Assembly: GCA_937893125.1 (NCBI GenBank)
Contig: CALBHW010000001.1
Span: 1-6,408, forward strand
DNA length: 6,408 nucleotides
Direction: 5' to 3'
Origin: an uncultured Clostridia bacterium
Lineage (GTDB): Bacteria; Bacillota; Clostridia; Christensenellales; UBA1242
A program made the position numbers and the translations under genes. Positions 1 through 6,408 of this stretch are shown piece after piece (within the stretch, counting starts at the first letter, position 1; each line of letters starts with the position of its first letter). Under the pieces are notes generated by a model that had not been told where the DNA came from, did not search any database, and saw only the letters and a program-made list of their open reading frames with translations.

Positions 1-2
1 GA

Positions 3-2261
3 GTGACATTTGCAGATAAGTCGGCGACATATTTTGGCGGGAATTATTATCTTGATTATAGCTATTCGGGCGAAGGTTTAAGTGTAGAATATTCGCTTGA
101 TGGCGAAAATTTCTCGAGTGAAAATTTGGGATTTAAAGATTGTGGCGAATATGTCGTAACCGCAAAATTTAGCAAGAAAAATTACTATGACCTAATAAAA
201 ACGGCGACATTGACAATAACGAAAAAAGACCTTTTTGTTATCCCAAATGGTTCGCAAACAGTAGTTTATGGTGAAAGTATAAAAATTGCATTTGTTTTTT
301 CTGGCGAAGTGACGGGCGAAACACCAAGGTTTATTGGCGGACTAGATACCCAAAATCATAATGTTGGTTTATGGGAAATTTTAGTGGGGGACTTGGAATT
401 TCAAGATAACGGCGGTTTTAGCGTAAAAAATTATAATTTAGTCTTTATAAATTCAGAAAAATATACTCTTGAAATAACAAAACGAGACCTATTTATTTCG
501 CCACTTTCTAGCAATTCTAAGAACTATGGAACGGCGGACCCAGTTTTGGAATATGTAATTGAAAACGGTGTGGCAGGCGACGCGGATTTAGTTAATAATT
601 CTTGTTTTGAAGGCTCTTTAACAAGAGAAAATTTAGCAAAGAACGATGTCGGAACATACGAAATTTTGCAAGGGACGCTAAAAATTAAAGATTCGACAAA
701 TGCATACAAAAACTATAACTTAATATTCATTTCGGGTAGAAAATTCACTATAAATAAAGCACAAGTTACAATAAAATTAAACGACATTGAATGCTTCTAT
801 GGGGACACGATTTCGCTATCATCAAATCCTCAAAAAACAAATTTTGTTGTTACAAGTGGGACGATTTACTACCCAGATGATTTGGGCTTAACCTTTGCGT
901 GTTTTGAAAACGGCGAGCAAGTTGAAATTACAAACACGACGAGAAAAAGTGAAAATTTACTTGGATATTTGCTCACTGCTACGGCAAGTAATGGCAATTA
1001 TGAAGTCACAATTATTGACGGAAGGTATGTTATAAAGTATGTAATGTTTAATGTAACTTTTGTCGTGGGTGAAGGGTCGTCTACGACGCAAGTTGAACAA
1101 TTTTCCAGCCCAAAAGAGTTGCCAAAAGGTTTGTCGACTGACGCAGTCGCTGGATATGAACTAAGTGGTTGGTCAAATGATTTAAACGATGCAATTTTAT
1201 CAACTGATGAAATCTTTGATTATGATATAACTTCAAACATTACTTTTACCGCACAATTTAGTCCAATTTGTTATAATTTGATATTTGTTTTAAACGGTGG
1301 GGAGATTGAAGGCGAAAAAAATTTGACATATACAATTGAAGATAGCGTTTTACTTCCAATTGTAACTAAAAACGGATATGATTTTGTAGGATTTTATTTA
1401 AGTGGCGACTTTTCTGGTGAAAAAATAGATAAAATCGAGCGCGGAAATATGGGTGATAAGACTTTTTACGCGAAGTTTGAACAAAAAACATATATGGTTG
1501 ACTTTAAACCACTTGAAACGGAGTCATCAGCAACAATTGTCGGACAAGCAAATGTCAAATTCGGTGAAAGTTATGAATTTTCAGTTACGCTTTCGACGGC
1601 ATATAATAAGTCATACGACAATTTAAAGGCTAATATTATTTGGCAAAATTCTTTGCTTGAAGAAGCGGTCGCAACAAAGATAGTTGAAGAGAATAAAGCG
1701 GTTTTTAAAGTTGACAATGTTCTTGACGCTTTTTCAGTTAAATTAAGCGGAATTGAAATAAATAGTTATGTAATTTCATTTTTTGCGGACGGCGTAAAAG
1801 TCTCTCAAATCGTAAAAAAATATGGCGAGACCTTGTTCCAAAACGAGTATCCTTCGATTCCGACAAAAGCGCATTTTGATGAGTCAACTTGGGAACAAAC
1901 GGACGACCTTGTAGTTTACGATGATAAAGAGATAAACGCAATTTATATTCCAAACACATATAAAGTGACCTTTATATTGGACGGGAAGAGTTATGTCGTA
2001 GATGTCGTCTACGGTTCAAAAGCAGACACAACAATTCTATCTCAAAGCCGTGCGCTTAGTGCTTTTGAGTACTTTAAATTTAGCAAACCTATTGATAACA
2101 TTTCAAACGACGAAGTAGTTGAAGTTACTATTGGGAGCAATGCTTATATTTTGTATATCATACTCGGTGTAATTGTCGCTGGTGCAATTGCAGTCGTTGT
2201 CTTAAATATACTAAGACAAAGACGCAGGAAGAAATTTGCGTGGTGGGTTTTTGGAAAGTAA
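3..2261 (+). CDS. Multi-repeat surface protein (MBG-like and InlB-B-like modules) with C-terminal membrane anchor; 5' end outside window
   Basis: This is probably an extracellular adhesin-like or structural repeat protein held in the membrane; the ligand is unknown. The frame is open to the left edge and begins inside a beta-rich repeat without a signal peptide. The GTG at base 3 is therefore almost certainly internal and the gene is truncated by the window. Numbering the 752 visible residues from there, 1-73, 74-159, 160-251 and 252-346 look like successive MBG-type modules. Their junctions resemble each other (LTITKKDL, LEITKRDL, FTINKAQV), and two contain KNYNL before the strand that closes the module. 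Residues about 347-421, 422-495, 587-651 and 652-711 look like InlB-B/Listeria-Bacteroides repeats (for example NGYDFVGFY near 457-465). Residues 496-586 form a module I cannot name. A hydrophobic helix at about 714-737 is followed by RQRRRKKFAWWVFGK. No LPXTG sorting motif is present, so anchoring is by the helix, with the basic tail inside. The family call is from pattern recognition and individual domain borders are approximate. Confidence 0.85.
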   Translation: MTFADKSATYFGGNYYLDYSYSGEGLSVEYSLDGENFSSENLGFKDCGEYVVTAKFSKKNYYDLIKTATLTITKKDLFVIPNGSQTVVYGESIKIAFVFSGEVTGETPRFIGGLDTQNHNVGLWEILVGDLEFQDNGGFSVKNYNLVFINSEKYTLEITKRDLFISPLSSNSKNYGTADPVLEYVIENGVAGDADLVNNSCFEGSLTRENLAKNDVGTYEILQGTLKIKDSTNAYKNYNLIFISGRKFTINKAQVTIKLNDIECFYGDTISLSSNPQKTNFVVTSGTIYYPDDLGLTFACFENGEQVEITNTTRKSENLLGYLLTATASNGNYEVTIIDGRYVIKYVMFNVTFVVGEGSSTTQVEQFSSPKELPKGLSTDAVAGYELSGWSNDLNDAILSTDEIFDYDITSNITFTAQFSPICYNLIFVLNGGEIEGEKNLTYTIEDSVLLPIVTKNGYDFVGFYLSGDFSGEKIDKIERGNMGDKTFYAKFEQKTYMVDFKPLETESSATIVGQANVKFGESYEFSVTLSTAYNKSYDNLKANIIWQNSLLEEAVATKIVEENKAVFKVDNVLDAFSVKLSGIEINSYVISFFADGVKVSQIVKKYGETLFQNEYPSIPTKAHFDESTWEQTDDLVVYDDKEINAIYIPNTYKVTFILDGKSYVVDVVYGSKADTTILSQSRALSAFEYFKFSKPIDNISNDEVVEVTIGSNAYILYIILGVIVAGAIAVVVLNILRQRRRKKFAWWVFGK

Positions 2262-2575
2262 TGACGAAAAAAGGTTAATTTATTTGCAAATTATATAAGA
2301 TTTGTTTAAATTAGAAACGCATCAGATGTTAAAATGAAACAAAAAAATTCTTGCAAGTTTAAAACTCAACAAATTTAAAAGGGTTAAAAAAATCATAGGG
2401 AGATGTGAAGTGAACCCCGTAGGGGTCACTTCAGATGACCTATGATTTTTTTTACTATATGTTGGTAAATTAAATTTCAGTTTTATCAATTATTTTGTGC
2501 GTTAAATAAGAAAAAGTAGAATACAAGAGTCTGTTTAACATTTATTATTTTAATTCATAATTGTTTTTCTGAATT
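2262..2575. other. Convergent intergenic spacer (314 nt)
   Basis: This AT-rich spacer lies between the stop codons of two genes that face each other. Its one clear content is the long hairpin at 2386-2453. The flanking parts, 2262-2385 and 2454-2575, show no credible reading frame with a ribosome binding site, no tRNA-like fold and no strong promoter. A weak 6-bp AATTCA/TGAATT pairing with a 12-nt loop lies just past the PFOR stop, and I do not consider it functional. Confidence 0.7.
2386..2453. terminator. Bidirectional hairpin terminator between convergent genes
   Basis: AAAAAAATCATAGG (2386-2399) is the exact reverse complement of CCTATGATTTTTTT (2439-2452), a 14-bp outer stem. Inside, TGAAGTG (2406-2412) pairs with CACTTCA (2427-2433) and ACCCC (2414-2418) with GGGGT (2422-2426), around a GTA loop with A2413 bulged. 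An asymmetric internal loop (2400-2405 against 2434-2438) separates the two stems. On the plus strand the GC-rich stem is followed by T8, and on the minus strand by T7, so it can act as an intrinsic terminator for both genes. It begins about 124 nt past each stop codon and is centred almost exactly in the spacer. The structure is seen directly; termination is inferred. A small palindromic mobile element is the alternative reading. Confidence 0.75.
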
Positions 2576-5500
2576 TTAATCTTCACCTTTTGCAAGTTTA
2601 ACATACTTATTATATTTTTCGATTGCGATTTGTTTGCTTTCTTCGTACAATTTTTCCGCAAGTTCTGGTGACAATTTTTGTAGGGCAGTGTACCTTGATT
2701 CGCCGAGCAAAAATTCCTTGTAATCTTTTGTAGGTGCGCCACTATCAAGCCTAAATGGATTTTTTCCTTCTTTTATAAGTCGTGGGTCGTATCTATAGAG
2801 TTGCAAATATCCGCATTCGACAGCGCGTTTTATTTCGTTTTGTGATTCGCTCATATTTATCCCGTGGTTAATGCAAGGACTATATGCAATAATCAAACTT
2901 GGCCCGTCATAACTTTCCGCTTCAACAAAGGCTTGCGCTGTCTGGTTCATATTGGCACCAAGCCCGACTTGTGCAACATAAACATTTTTATAGCTCATAG
3001 CAATCATTCCAAGGTCTTTTTTAGGCGTTCTTTTTCCACCCATTGCGAACTTTGCCGTAGCACCGAGCGGGGTAGATTTGGACATTTGACCGCCAGTGTT
3101 TGAATAAACTTCGGTGTCGAGAACAAGAATATTTACATTTTGTCCGCTTGCCAAAACTTGGTCAAGTCCGCCAAAACCGATGTCATAAGCCCAGCCGTCA
3201 CCACCTATAATGAAAACACTTTCTTTTGTAAGTGCTGATTCTTGTCCTTCAAGTTCGGTCCCTTTAAAAAGCGGTGCGATTTTAAGAGATAATTCATATG
3301 TTTTTTCGCCGTCATTGTAGTTTTCAAGCCAAGTGCGAAGAAGGGAGGCAAGTTCGCCGTCTTTATGATTTTCAAGATATTTTTGGACATCATTTTTAAG
3401 TGTCTCGCGTTTTTCGTCTAGCGCAAATTTTATTCCGAGCCCAAATTCCGCATTATCTTCAAAAAGACTGCTTGCCCAAGCTGGACCACGACCATATTTA
3501 TTTTTAGCAAATGGGGAAGTAGGTGCACTGCCCGAATAAATACTACTGCAACCCGTAGCATTTGCAATAACCATTCTATGCCCAAAAAGTTGGGTTGCAA
3601 GTTTAATATAAGGTGTTTCACCGCAACCAGCGCACGCTCCACTAAATTCAAAATATGGTTTTCTAAATTGTGAACCTTTTATTGTGCTTGGCTTAAAAAT
3701 TGTTTCAATATTTTCGCCGAGATTTTTTGAAAATTCAAGATTTTTTTCTTCTTTTTTCTCTAATTCACGGCTCTCAACCATTTTTAGTGCTTTTTGCTTT
3801 GCAGGGCAGACCTTTTCGCAAACACCGCACCCCGTGCAATTTGCAACATCAACCTGAATACGGAAATTTTGTCCTGGAACGCCAAGCGCCTTTATGCTTT
3901 CCCAACTTTCTGGTGCGTCTTTTTGTTTTTCGTCGCTAATAAGAATAGGCCTAATTGCCGCGTGTGGGCACACCGCCGAGCACATATTACATTGAATGCA
4001 ATTTTCTTTAATCCAGCAAGGACTATTTATTGAAATTCCGCGTTTTTCATATTTTGATGTGTTAGTTGGGACAAAACCCCTTTCATCAAAACTAGAAACA
4101 GGCAAGTCGTCACCCTTTTTATGCTCAATTTGTTTGATATATTTGTAAATTTGACTTTTTTCTTCGTCTTTTTGAGCGTTTTCCATTAAAAATACACCGT
4201 TTTTTAGGTTAAATTCGTACATTTCTGTGGTCGCGTTTTTAATTGCACGCACATTTGCGTCAACAATTTTTTGACCTTTTCTAGCATAAGTTTTTGTTGC
4301 AGCGTCAATTAAAAGCCCTTCGACTTCATTAAAATCGATAATATTGGTTAGTTTAAAGAACCCAGTTTGCATAACAACATTTATTCTATTTCCAAGCCCC
4401 GCGTCAAGCGCAACCTTGTTTGCGTCAATAACGAATAGTCGTGCATTTTTGGCTTTTAATGTCTCAAAAAAGGTTTTTGGAAGATATTTTGCAAGATTTT
4501 CTTTGTCAAATGGGGCGTTGAGCAAGAAAATCCCGTTTTGTTTAAGATCGCTTGCCATATCATATTTTCCGACAAAACTAACATTGTGGCAAGCAATAAA
4601 GTCCGCGTTTGTAATAAGATAAGGCGCATTAGTGTGTGATTTTCCAAATCTCAAATGCGAAATCGTTACACTGCCTGATTTTTTGGAGTCATATTCAAAA
4701 TATCCTTGCGCGTTAAGGTCGGTGTGCGAACCGATAATTTTTATGGAGTTTTTGTTGGCACTGACCGTTCCGTCGCTCCCGAGTCCGTAAAATTTACAAG
4801 TGTAGTTATCTGTCGAGACTTTATAATTTTTGTCATAGGCAAGGGAAGTGTGCGTGACATCGTCGTTTATGCCGATTGTAAAGTTATTTTTAGGCGTTTT
4901 TTCGTTCAAATTATCAAAAACGCCTTTTGCCATTGCTGGAGTAAACTCTTTTCCGCCAAGCCCGTATCTTCCGCCGACAACTAAAATATATTTATTTTTT
5001 AAGGCGGTGACAACATCTTTATATAATGGTTCGCCGTCTGCGCCACTTTCTTTCGTCCTATCCAAAACTGCAACTTTTTTGCAAGTTTTTGGAAGGGAAG
5101 AAAGGAATTTTTCCGAGTAGAAAGGTCTATAAAGTCTAACAGCCAATACACCGTATTTTTTGCCAGTTTTGTTTTGGTCTAAAACGACTTGTTTTACAGT
5201 TTCGACGCCACTTCCCATTAAAACAACGACTTCTGTTGCATTTTTGTCTCCAAAATACTCAAAAGTCGAATATTTGCGACCAGTTATTCTATATAGGTCG
5301 TCAAAACTACTTTCAACCGCGCCAAGGACATTATTGTAATACTTATTGCAAGACTCTCTATTTTGAAAATAAATGTCTGGATTTTGTGCCGTGCCTTGTT
5401 GATGTGGCGCAAAAGATGATAGGGCACGAGACTTAAACTCGGCAATTTCTTTGCGTGGAAGAATTTTGAGCAAGTCCTCATACTCAATTGAGTCAATTTT

Positions 5501-6034
5501 TTGAATTTCGTGCGAAGTCCTAAACCCGTCAAAAAAGTGAACGAAAGGAACACTGCTTTTTAGTGTTGCCAAGTGCGCAACTACCGCCATATCTTGCGCT
5601 TCTTGAACAGTGTTTGAGACAAGCATTGAAAAGCCTGTGCTTCTAACTGCCATTATATCTTGGTGGTCGCCAAAAATTGACAAAGCGTGAGTAGATAAAG
5701 CCCTTGCGCTGACATGAAAAACCGTAGGTAAGAGTTCACCCGCGATTTTATACATATTTGGAATCATAAGAAGTAGACCTTGACTCGCGGTAAATGTTGT
5801 CGTAAGTGCGCCCGCGGATAAACTTCCGTGAACGGCGCCCGAAACGCCCGCTTCCGATTCAAGTTGATTGACTTTTACGACCTTTCCAAAAAGATTTTTT
5901 ATATTTCGACTTTGCCACTCGTCCGCATTTTCGGCCATTGTTGATGATGGCGTGATAGGATAAATTGAGGCTATTTCGCTAAAAGCGTATGCCATTTTAG
6001 AACAAGCGGTGTTTCCGTCAACTGTAATTTTCAT
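2576..6034 (-). CDS. nifJ: Pyruvate:ferredoxin (flavodoxin) oxidoreductase, single-chain PFOR
   Basis: This cytoplasmic enzyme oxidises pyruvate with CoA to acetyl-CoA and CO2 and passes the electrons to ferredoxin or flavodoxin, a central step in anaerobic fermentation. The protein is 1152 residues, close to the usual 1170-1200. In order it has the N-terminal pyrimidine-binding domain (YPITPSS at 25-31, E61, R111), a transketolase-C-like domain (about 265-375), the gamma domain (about 415-600), and the EKR segment (YEKRG at 662-666). It then has a two-cluster ferredoxin domain (C679, C682, C685, C689 and C733, C736, C739, C743) and a C-terminal TPP domain. The proximal-cluster cysteines are C801, C804, C829 and C1054. 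The Mg/TPP residues are D946 in GGDGWAYD and T974, V976, N979 in DTEVYSNTGG. As I recall the Desulfovibrio africanus enzyme, every catalytic and cluster residue is conserved. I chose the ATG at 6034 for its ribosome binding site and because MKITVDGNTA is the normal family start; an ATG 11 codons upstream adds non-family residues and overlaps that site. The gene appears monocistronic in this window. Confidence 0.97.
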   Translation of the reverse strand: MKITVDGNTACSKMAYAFSEIASIYPITPSSTMAENADEWQSRNIKNLFGKVVKVNQLESEAGVSGAVHGSLSAGALTTTFTASQGLLLMIPNMYKIAGELLPTVFHVSARALSTHALSIFGDHQDIMAVRSTGFSMLVSNTVQEAQDMAVVAHLATLKSSVPFVHFFDGFRTSHEIQKIDSIEYEDLLKILPRKEIAEFKSRALSSFAPHQQGTAQNPDIYFQNRESCNKYYNNVLGAVESSFDDLYRITGRKYSTFEYFGDKNATEVVVLMGSGVETVKQVVLDQNKTGKKYGVLAVRLYRPFYSEKFLSSLPKTCKKVAVLDRTKESGADGEPLYKDVVTALKNKYILVVGGRYGLGGKEFTPAMAKGVFDNLNEKTPKNNFTIGINDDVTHTSLAYDKNYKVSTDNYTCKFYGLGSDGTVSANKNSIKIIGSHTDLNAQGYFEYDSKKSGSVTISHLRFGKSHTNAPYLITNADFIACHNVSFVGKYDMASDLKQNGIFLLNAPFDKENLAKYLPKTFFETLKAKNARLFVIDANKVALDAGLGNRINVVMQTGFFKLTNIIDFNEVEGLLIDAATKTYARKGQKIVDANVRAIKNATTEMYEFNLKNGVFLMENAQKDEEKSQIYKYIKQIEHKKGDDLPVSSFDERGFVPTNTSKYEKRGISINSPCWIKENCIQCNMCSAVCPHAAIRPILISDEKQKDAPESWESIKALGVPGQNFRIQVDVANCTGCGVCEKVCPAKQKALKMVESRELEKKEEKNLEFSKNLGENIETIFKPSTIKGSQFRKPYFEFSGACAGCGETPYIKLATQLFGHRMVIANATGCSSIYSGSAPTSPFAKNKYGRGPAWASSLFEDNAEFGLGIKFALDEKRETLKNDVQKYLENHKDGELASLLRTWLENYNDGEKTYELSLKIAPLFKGTELEGQESALTKESVFIIGGDGWAYDIGFGGLDQVLASGQNVNILVLDTEVYSNTGGQMSKSTPLGATAKFAMGGKRTPKKDLGMIAMSYKNVYVAQVGLGANMNQTAQAFVEAESYDGPSLIIAYSPCINHGINMSESQNEIKRAVECGYLQLYRYDPRLIKEGKNPFRLDSGAPTKDYKEFLLGESRYTALQKLSPELAEKLYEESKQIAIEKYNKYVKLAKGED

Positions 6035-6039
6035 TTTTG

Positions 6040-6047
6040 CTCCTTTT
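6040..6047 (-). promoter_or_regulatory. Ribosome binding site of the PFOR gene
   Basis: Read on the minus strand the sequence is AAAAGGAG, then 5 nt (CAAAA), then ATG at 6034. This is a near-ideal Shine-Dalgarno sequence and spacing. It decides the start codon in favour of 6034 over the in-frame ATG at 6067. Confidence 0.88.
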
Positions 6048-6136
6048 GTTTGTTGGATTTTAATCAATCATAAAATAGGTTTTAGAGAAAAAGGATGTCT
6101 CAATTTATTTTAAGATATGATTTTTGAAGACTATAC

Positions 6137-6232
6137 GGGGCAAGCCCCCACGCTTGAAAAATTTTTCAAGCGTGAACGGCGCGAAGCGCGCGCCGTGCGG
6201 ATGACAAAAAAGTCATTCGTGGGGCTTGCCCC
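6137..6232. repeat. GC-rich structured element: closing stem plus three hairpins (four-way junction)
   Basis: GGGGCAAGCCCC (6137-6148) is the exact reverse complement of GGGGCTTGCCCC (6221-6232), a 12-bp closing stem. It encloses three hairpins separated by only one unpaired base at each junction. Hairpin 1 is a perfect 26-nt palindrome (6149-6174, CACGCTTGAAAAA and its complement). Hairpin 2 pairs ACGGCGCG (6176-6183) with CGCGCCGT (6189-6196). Hairpin 3 pairs CGGATGAC (6198-6205) with GTCATTCG (6212-6219), with one G-T wobble, around an A6 loop. By hand count 57 of the 96 bases are G or C, far above the surroundings. Neither end has a T-tract, so it does not look like a normal terminator. 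It could be a dispersed palindromic (REP/MITE-like) element or a structured leader RNA. Only one copy is visible here, so 'repeat' is an inference from its form. Confidence 0.6.
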
Positions 6233-6250
6233 CAATTATCCAACAAATTT

Positions 6251-6279
6251 AGTATGCGTTTTTTTCTAAAAATTGTCAA
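6251..6279 (-). promoter_or_regulatory. Candidate sigma-70-type promoter for the PFOR gene
   Basis: On the minus strand a perfect -35 TTGACA (6279-6274) is followed after exactly 17 nt by CATACT (6256-6251), which matches 4 of 6 consensus -10 positions. Transcription would start near 6244, giving a leader of about 210 nt that contains the whole structured element at 6137-6232. Nearer the gene I find only poor matches: TTGAGA at 6103-6098 with TATTTT after 20 nt, and TATGAT at 6072-6067 without a -35. The site is a motif match only, with no direct evidence of use. Confidence 0.42.
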
Positions 6280-6402
6280 ATTATTGGCTAAAAATTTTAT
6301 AATTTTACTTCGTATGACGGAAATTATATCTAGTACATCCTAAATATGCTACATTTCTTTGTAAAAAAATTAAAGTTTCACAAAAAAAGTGGTCAAATTT
6401 GC

Positions 6403-6408
6403 TTGACA
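6403..6408 (+). promoter_or_regulatory. Perfect -35 hexamer at the right edge, possibly of a gene beyond the window
   Basis: The last six bases are TTGACA on the plus strand. A -10 box, if present, would lie past the window, so this is half a motif. In DNA this AT-rich such hexamers also arise by chance. Confidence 0.2.

Larger units (their letters stand above)
6035..6408. other. PFOR upstream region (374 nt), no gene seen
   Basis: No credible coding sequence is visible on either strand. The region holds the PFOR ribosome binding site, an AT-rich stretch (6048-6136), the GC-rich four-way-junction element (6137-6232), a candidate minus-strand promoter (6251-6279) and AT-rich DNA to the right edge. 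The edge carries a perfect plus-strand TTGACA, which may belong to a gene beyond the window. Confidence 0.7.

Noticed and set aside
524..1959. Minus-strand open frames of 61 and 73 codons inside the surface-protein gene.
   Set aside because: They are antisense shadows of a long repeat-protein frame with recognisable modules, and no ribosome binding site or family resemblance supports them.
2351..2601. 12-bp direct repeat TTGCAAGTTTAA at 2351-2362 and 2590-2601.
   Set aside because: One copy lies within the PFOR coding end, and the repeat is short and AT-rich with no matching flanks, so it is probably chance.
2864..5553. Several open frames of 60-90 codons on both strands within the PFOR gene.
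   Set aside because: They overlap a fully conserved PFOR reading frame, have no convincing ribosome binding sites and read as low-complexity or out-of-frame translations.
6095..6127. Short plus-strand frame encoding MSQFILRYDF.
   Set aside because: It has ten codons and its purine run abuts the ATG without proper spacing. I see no reason to call it a gene.
6137..6232. Integron attC site, tRNA gene or intrinsic terminator as explanations of the structured element.
   Set aside because: There are no attC core boxes (GTTRRRY/RYYYAAC), no tRNA conserved loops or 7-5-5 arm geometry, and no T-tract after the stem on either strand.
6273..6303. Plus-strand promoter candidate, TTGTCA then TATAAT (6298-6303).
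   Set aside because: The 19-nt spacing is long, the -35 overlaps the better minus-strand -35, and no gene follows it inside the window. TATAAT is common in such AT-rich DNA.
6307..6318. ACTTCGTATGAC resembles one arm of loxP.
   Set aside because: Only about nine bases match and there is no second inverted arm or 8-bp spacer, so it is a chance match.
6323..6328. Perfect minus-strand TATAAT upstream of PFOR.
   Set aside because: The hexamer 17 nt upstream (TAGCAT) is a poor -35 and there is no extended -10 TG, so the site at 6279-6251 is preferred.

Overview
This 6.4 kb window is AT-rich chromosomal DNA holding two convergent genes. On the plus strand is the 3' end of a large surface protein (to 2261). 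On the minus strand is one complete gene for pyruvate:ferredoxin (flavodoxin) oxidoreductase (6034 down to 2576). The low G+C, the oxygen-sensitive PFOR, the AGGAG ribosome binding site, and a modular MBG/InlB-type repeat protein with one C-terminal membrane anchor all suggest an anaerobic, fermentative, low-GC Firmicute. An uncultured gut Clostridia lineage is one possibility, but this is inference from gene content and composition. Every Trp codon I checked is TGG and both genes end in TAA, so I see no sign of a recoded stop.

Layout. 1-2261: extracellular repeat protein, cut by the left edge, ending in a transmembrane helix and a basic tail. 2262-2575: a 314-nt convergent spacer, with a long palindromic hairpin (2386-2453) almost exactly at its midpoint. 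The hairpin has A7 on one side and T8 on the other, so it can serve as a terminator for both genes. 2576-6034: PFOR, with all three [4Fe-4S] cysteine sets and the thiamine diphosphate residues present. 6035-6408: the upstream region of PFOR, with a strong ribosome binding site, a plausible TTGACA-17-CATACT promoter on the minus strand, and between them a GC-rich 96-bp element (6137-6232). That element folds on paper into a closing stem plus three hairpins, a four-way junction. A perfect TTGACA sits at the extreme right edge on the plus strand.

The two genes have no evident functional link. PFOR is central energy metabolism (pyruvate to acetyl-CoA with reduction of ferredoxin); the other protein is a cell-surface structure. 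Neither gene is part of a recognisable novel system. The observations most worth following are in the non-coding DNA: the cloverleaf-like element in the probable PFOR leader and the symmetric hairpin between the genes. Either could be a dispersed family of structured elements, which a whole-genome search would settle.
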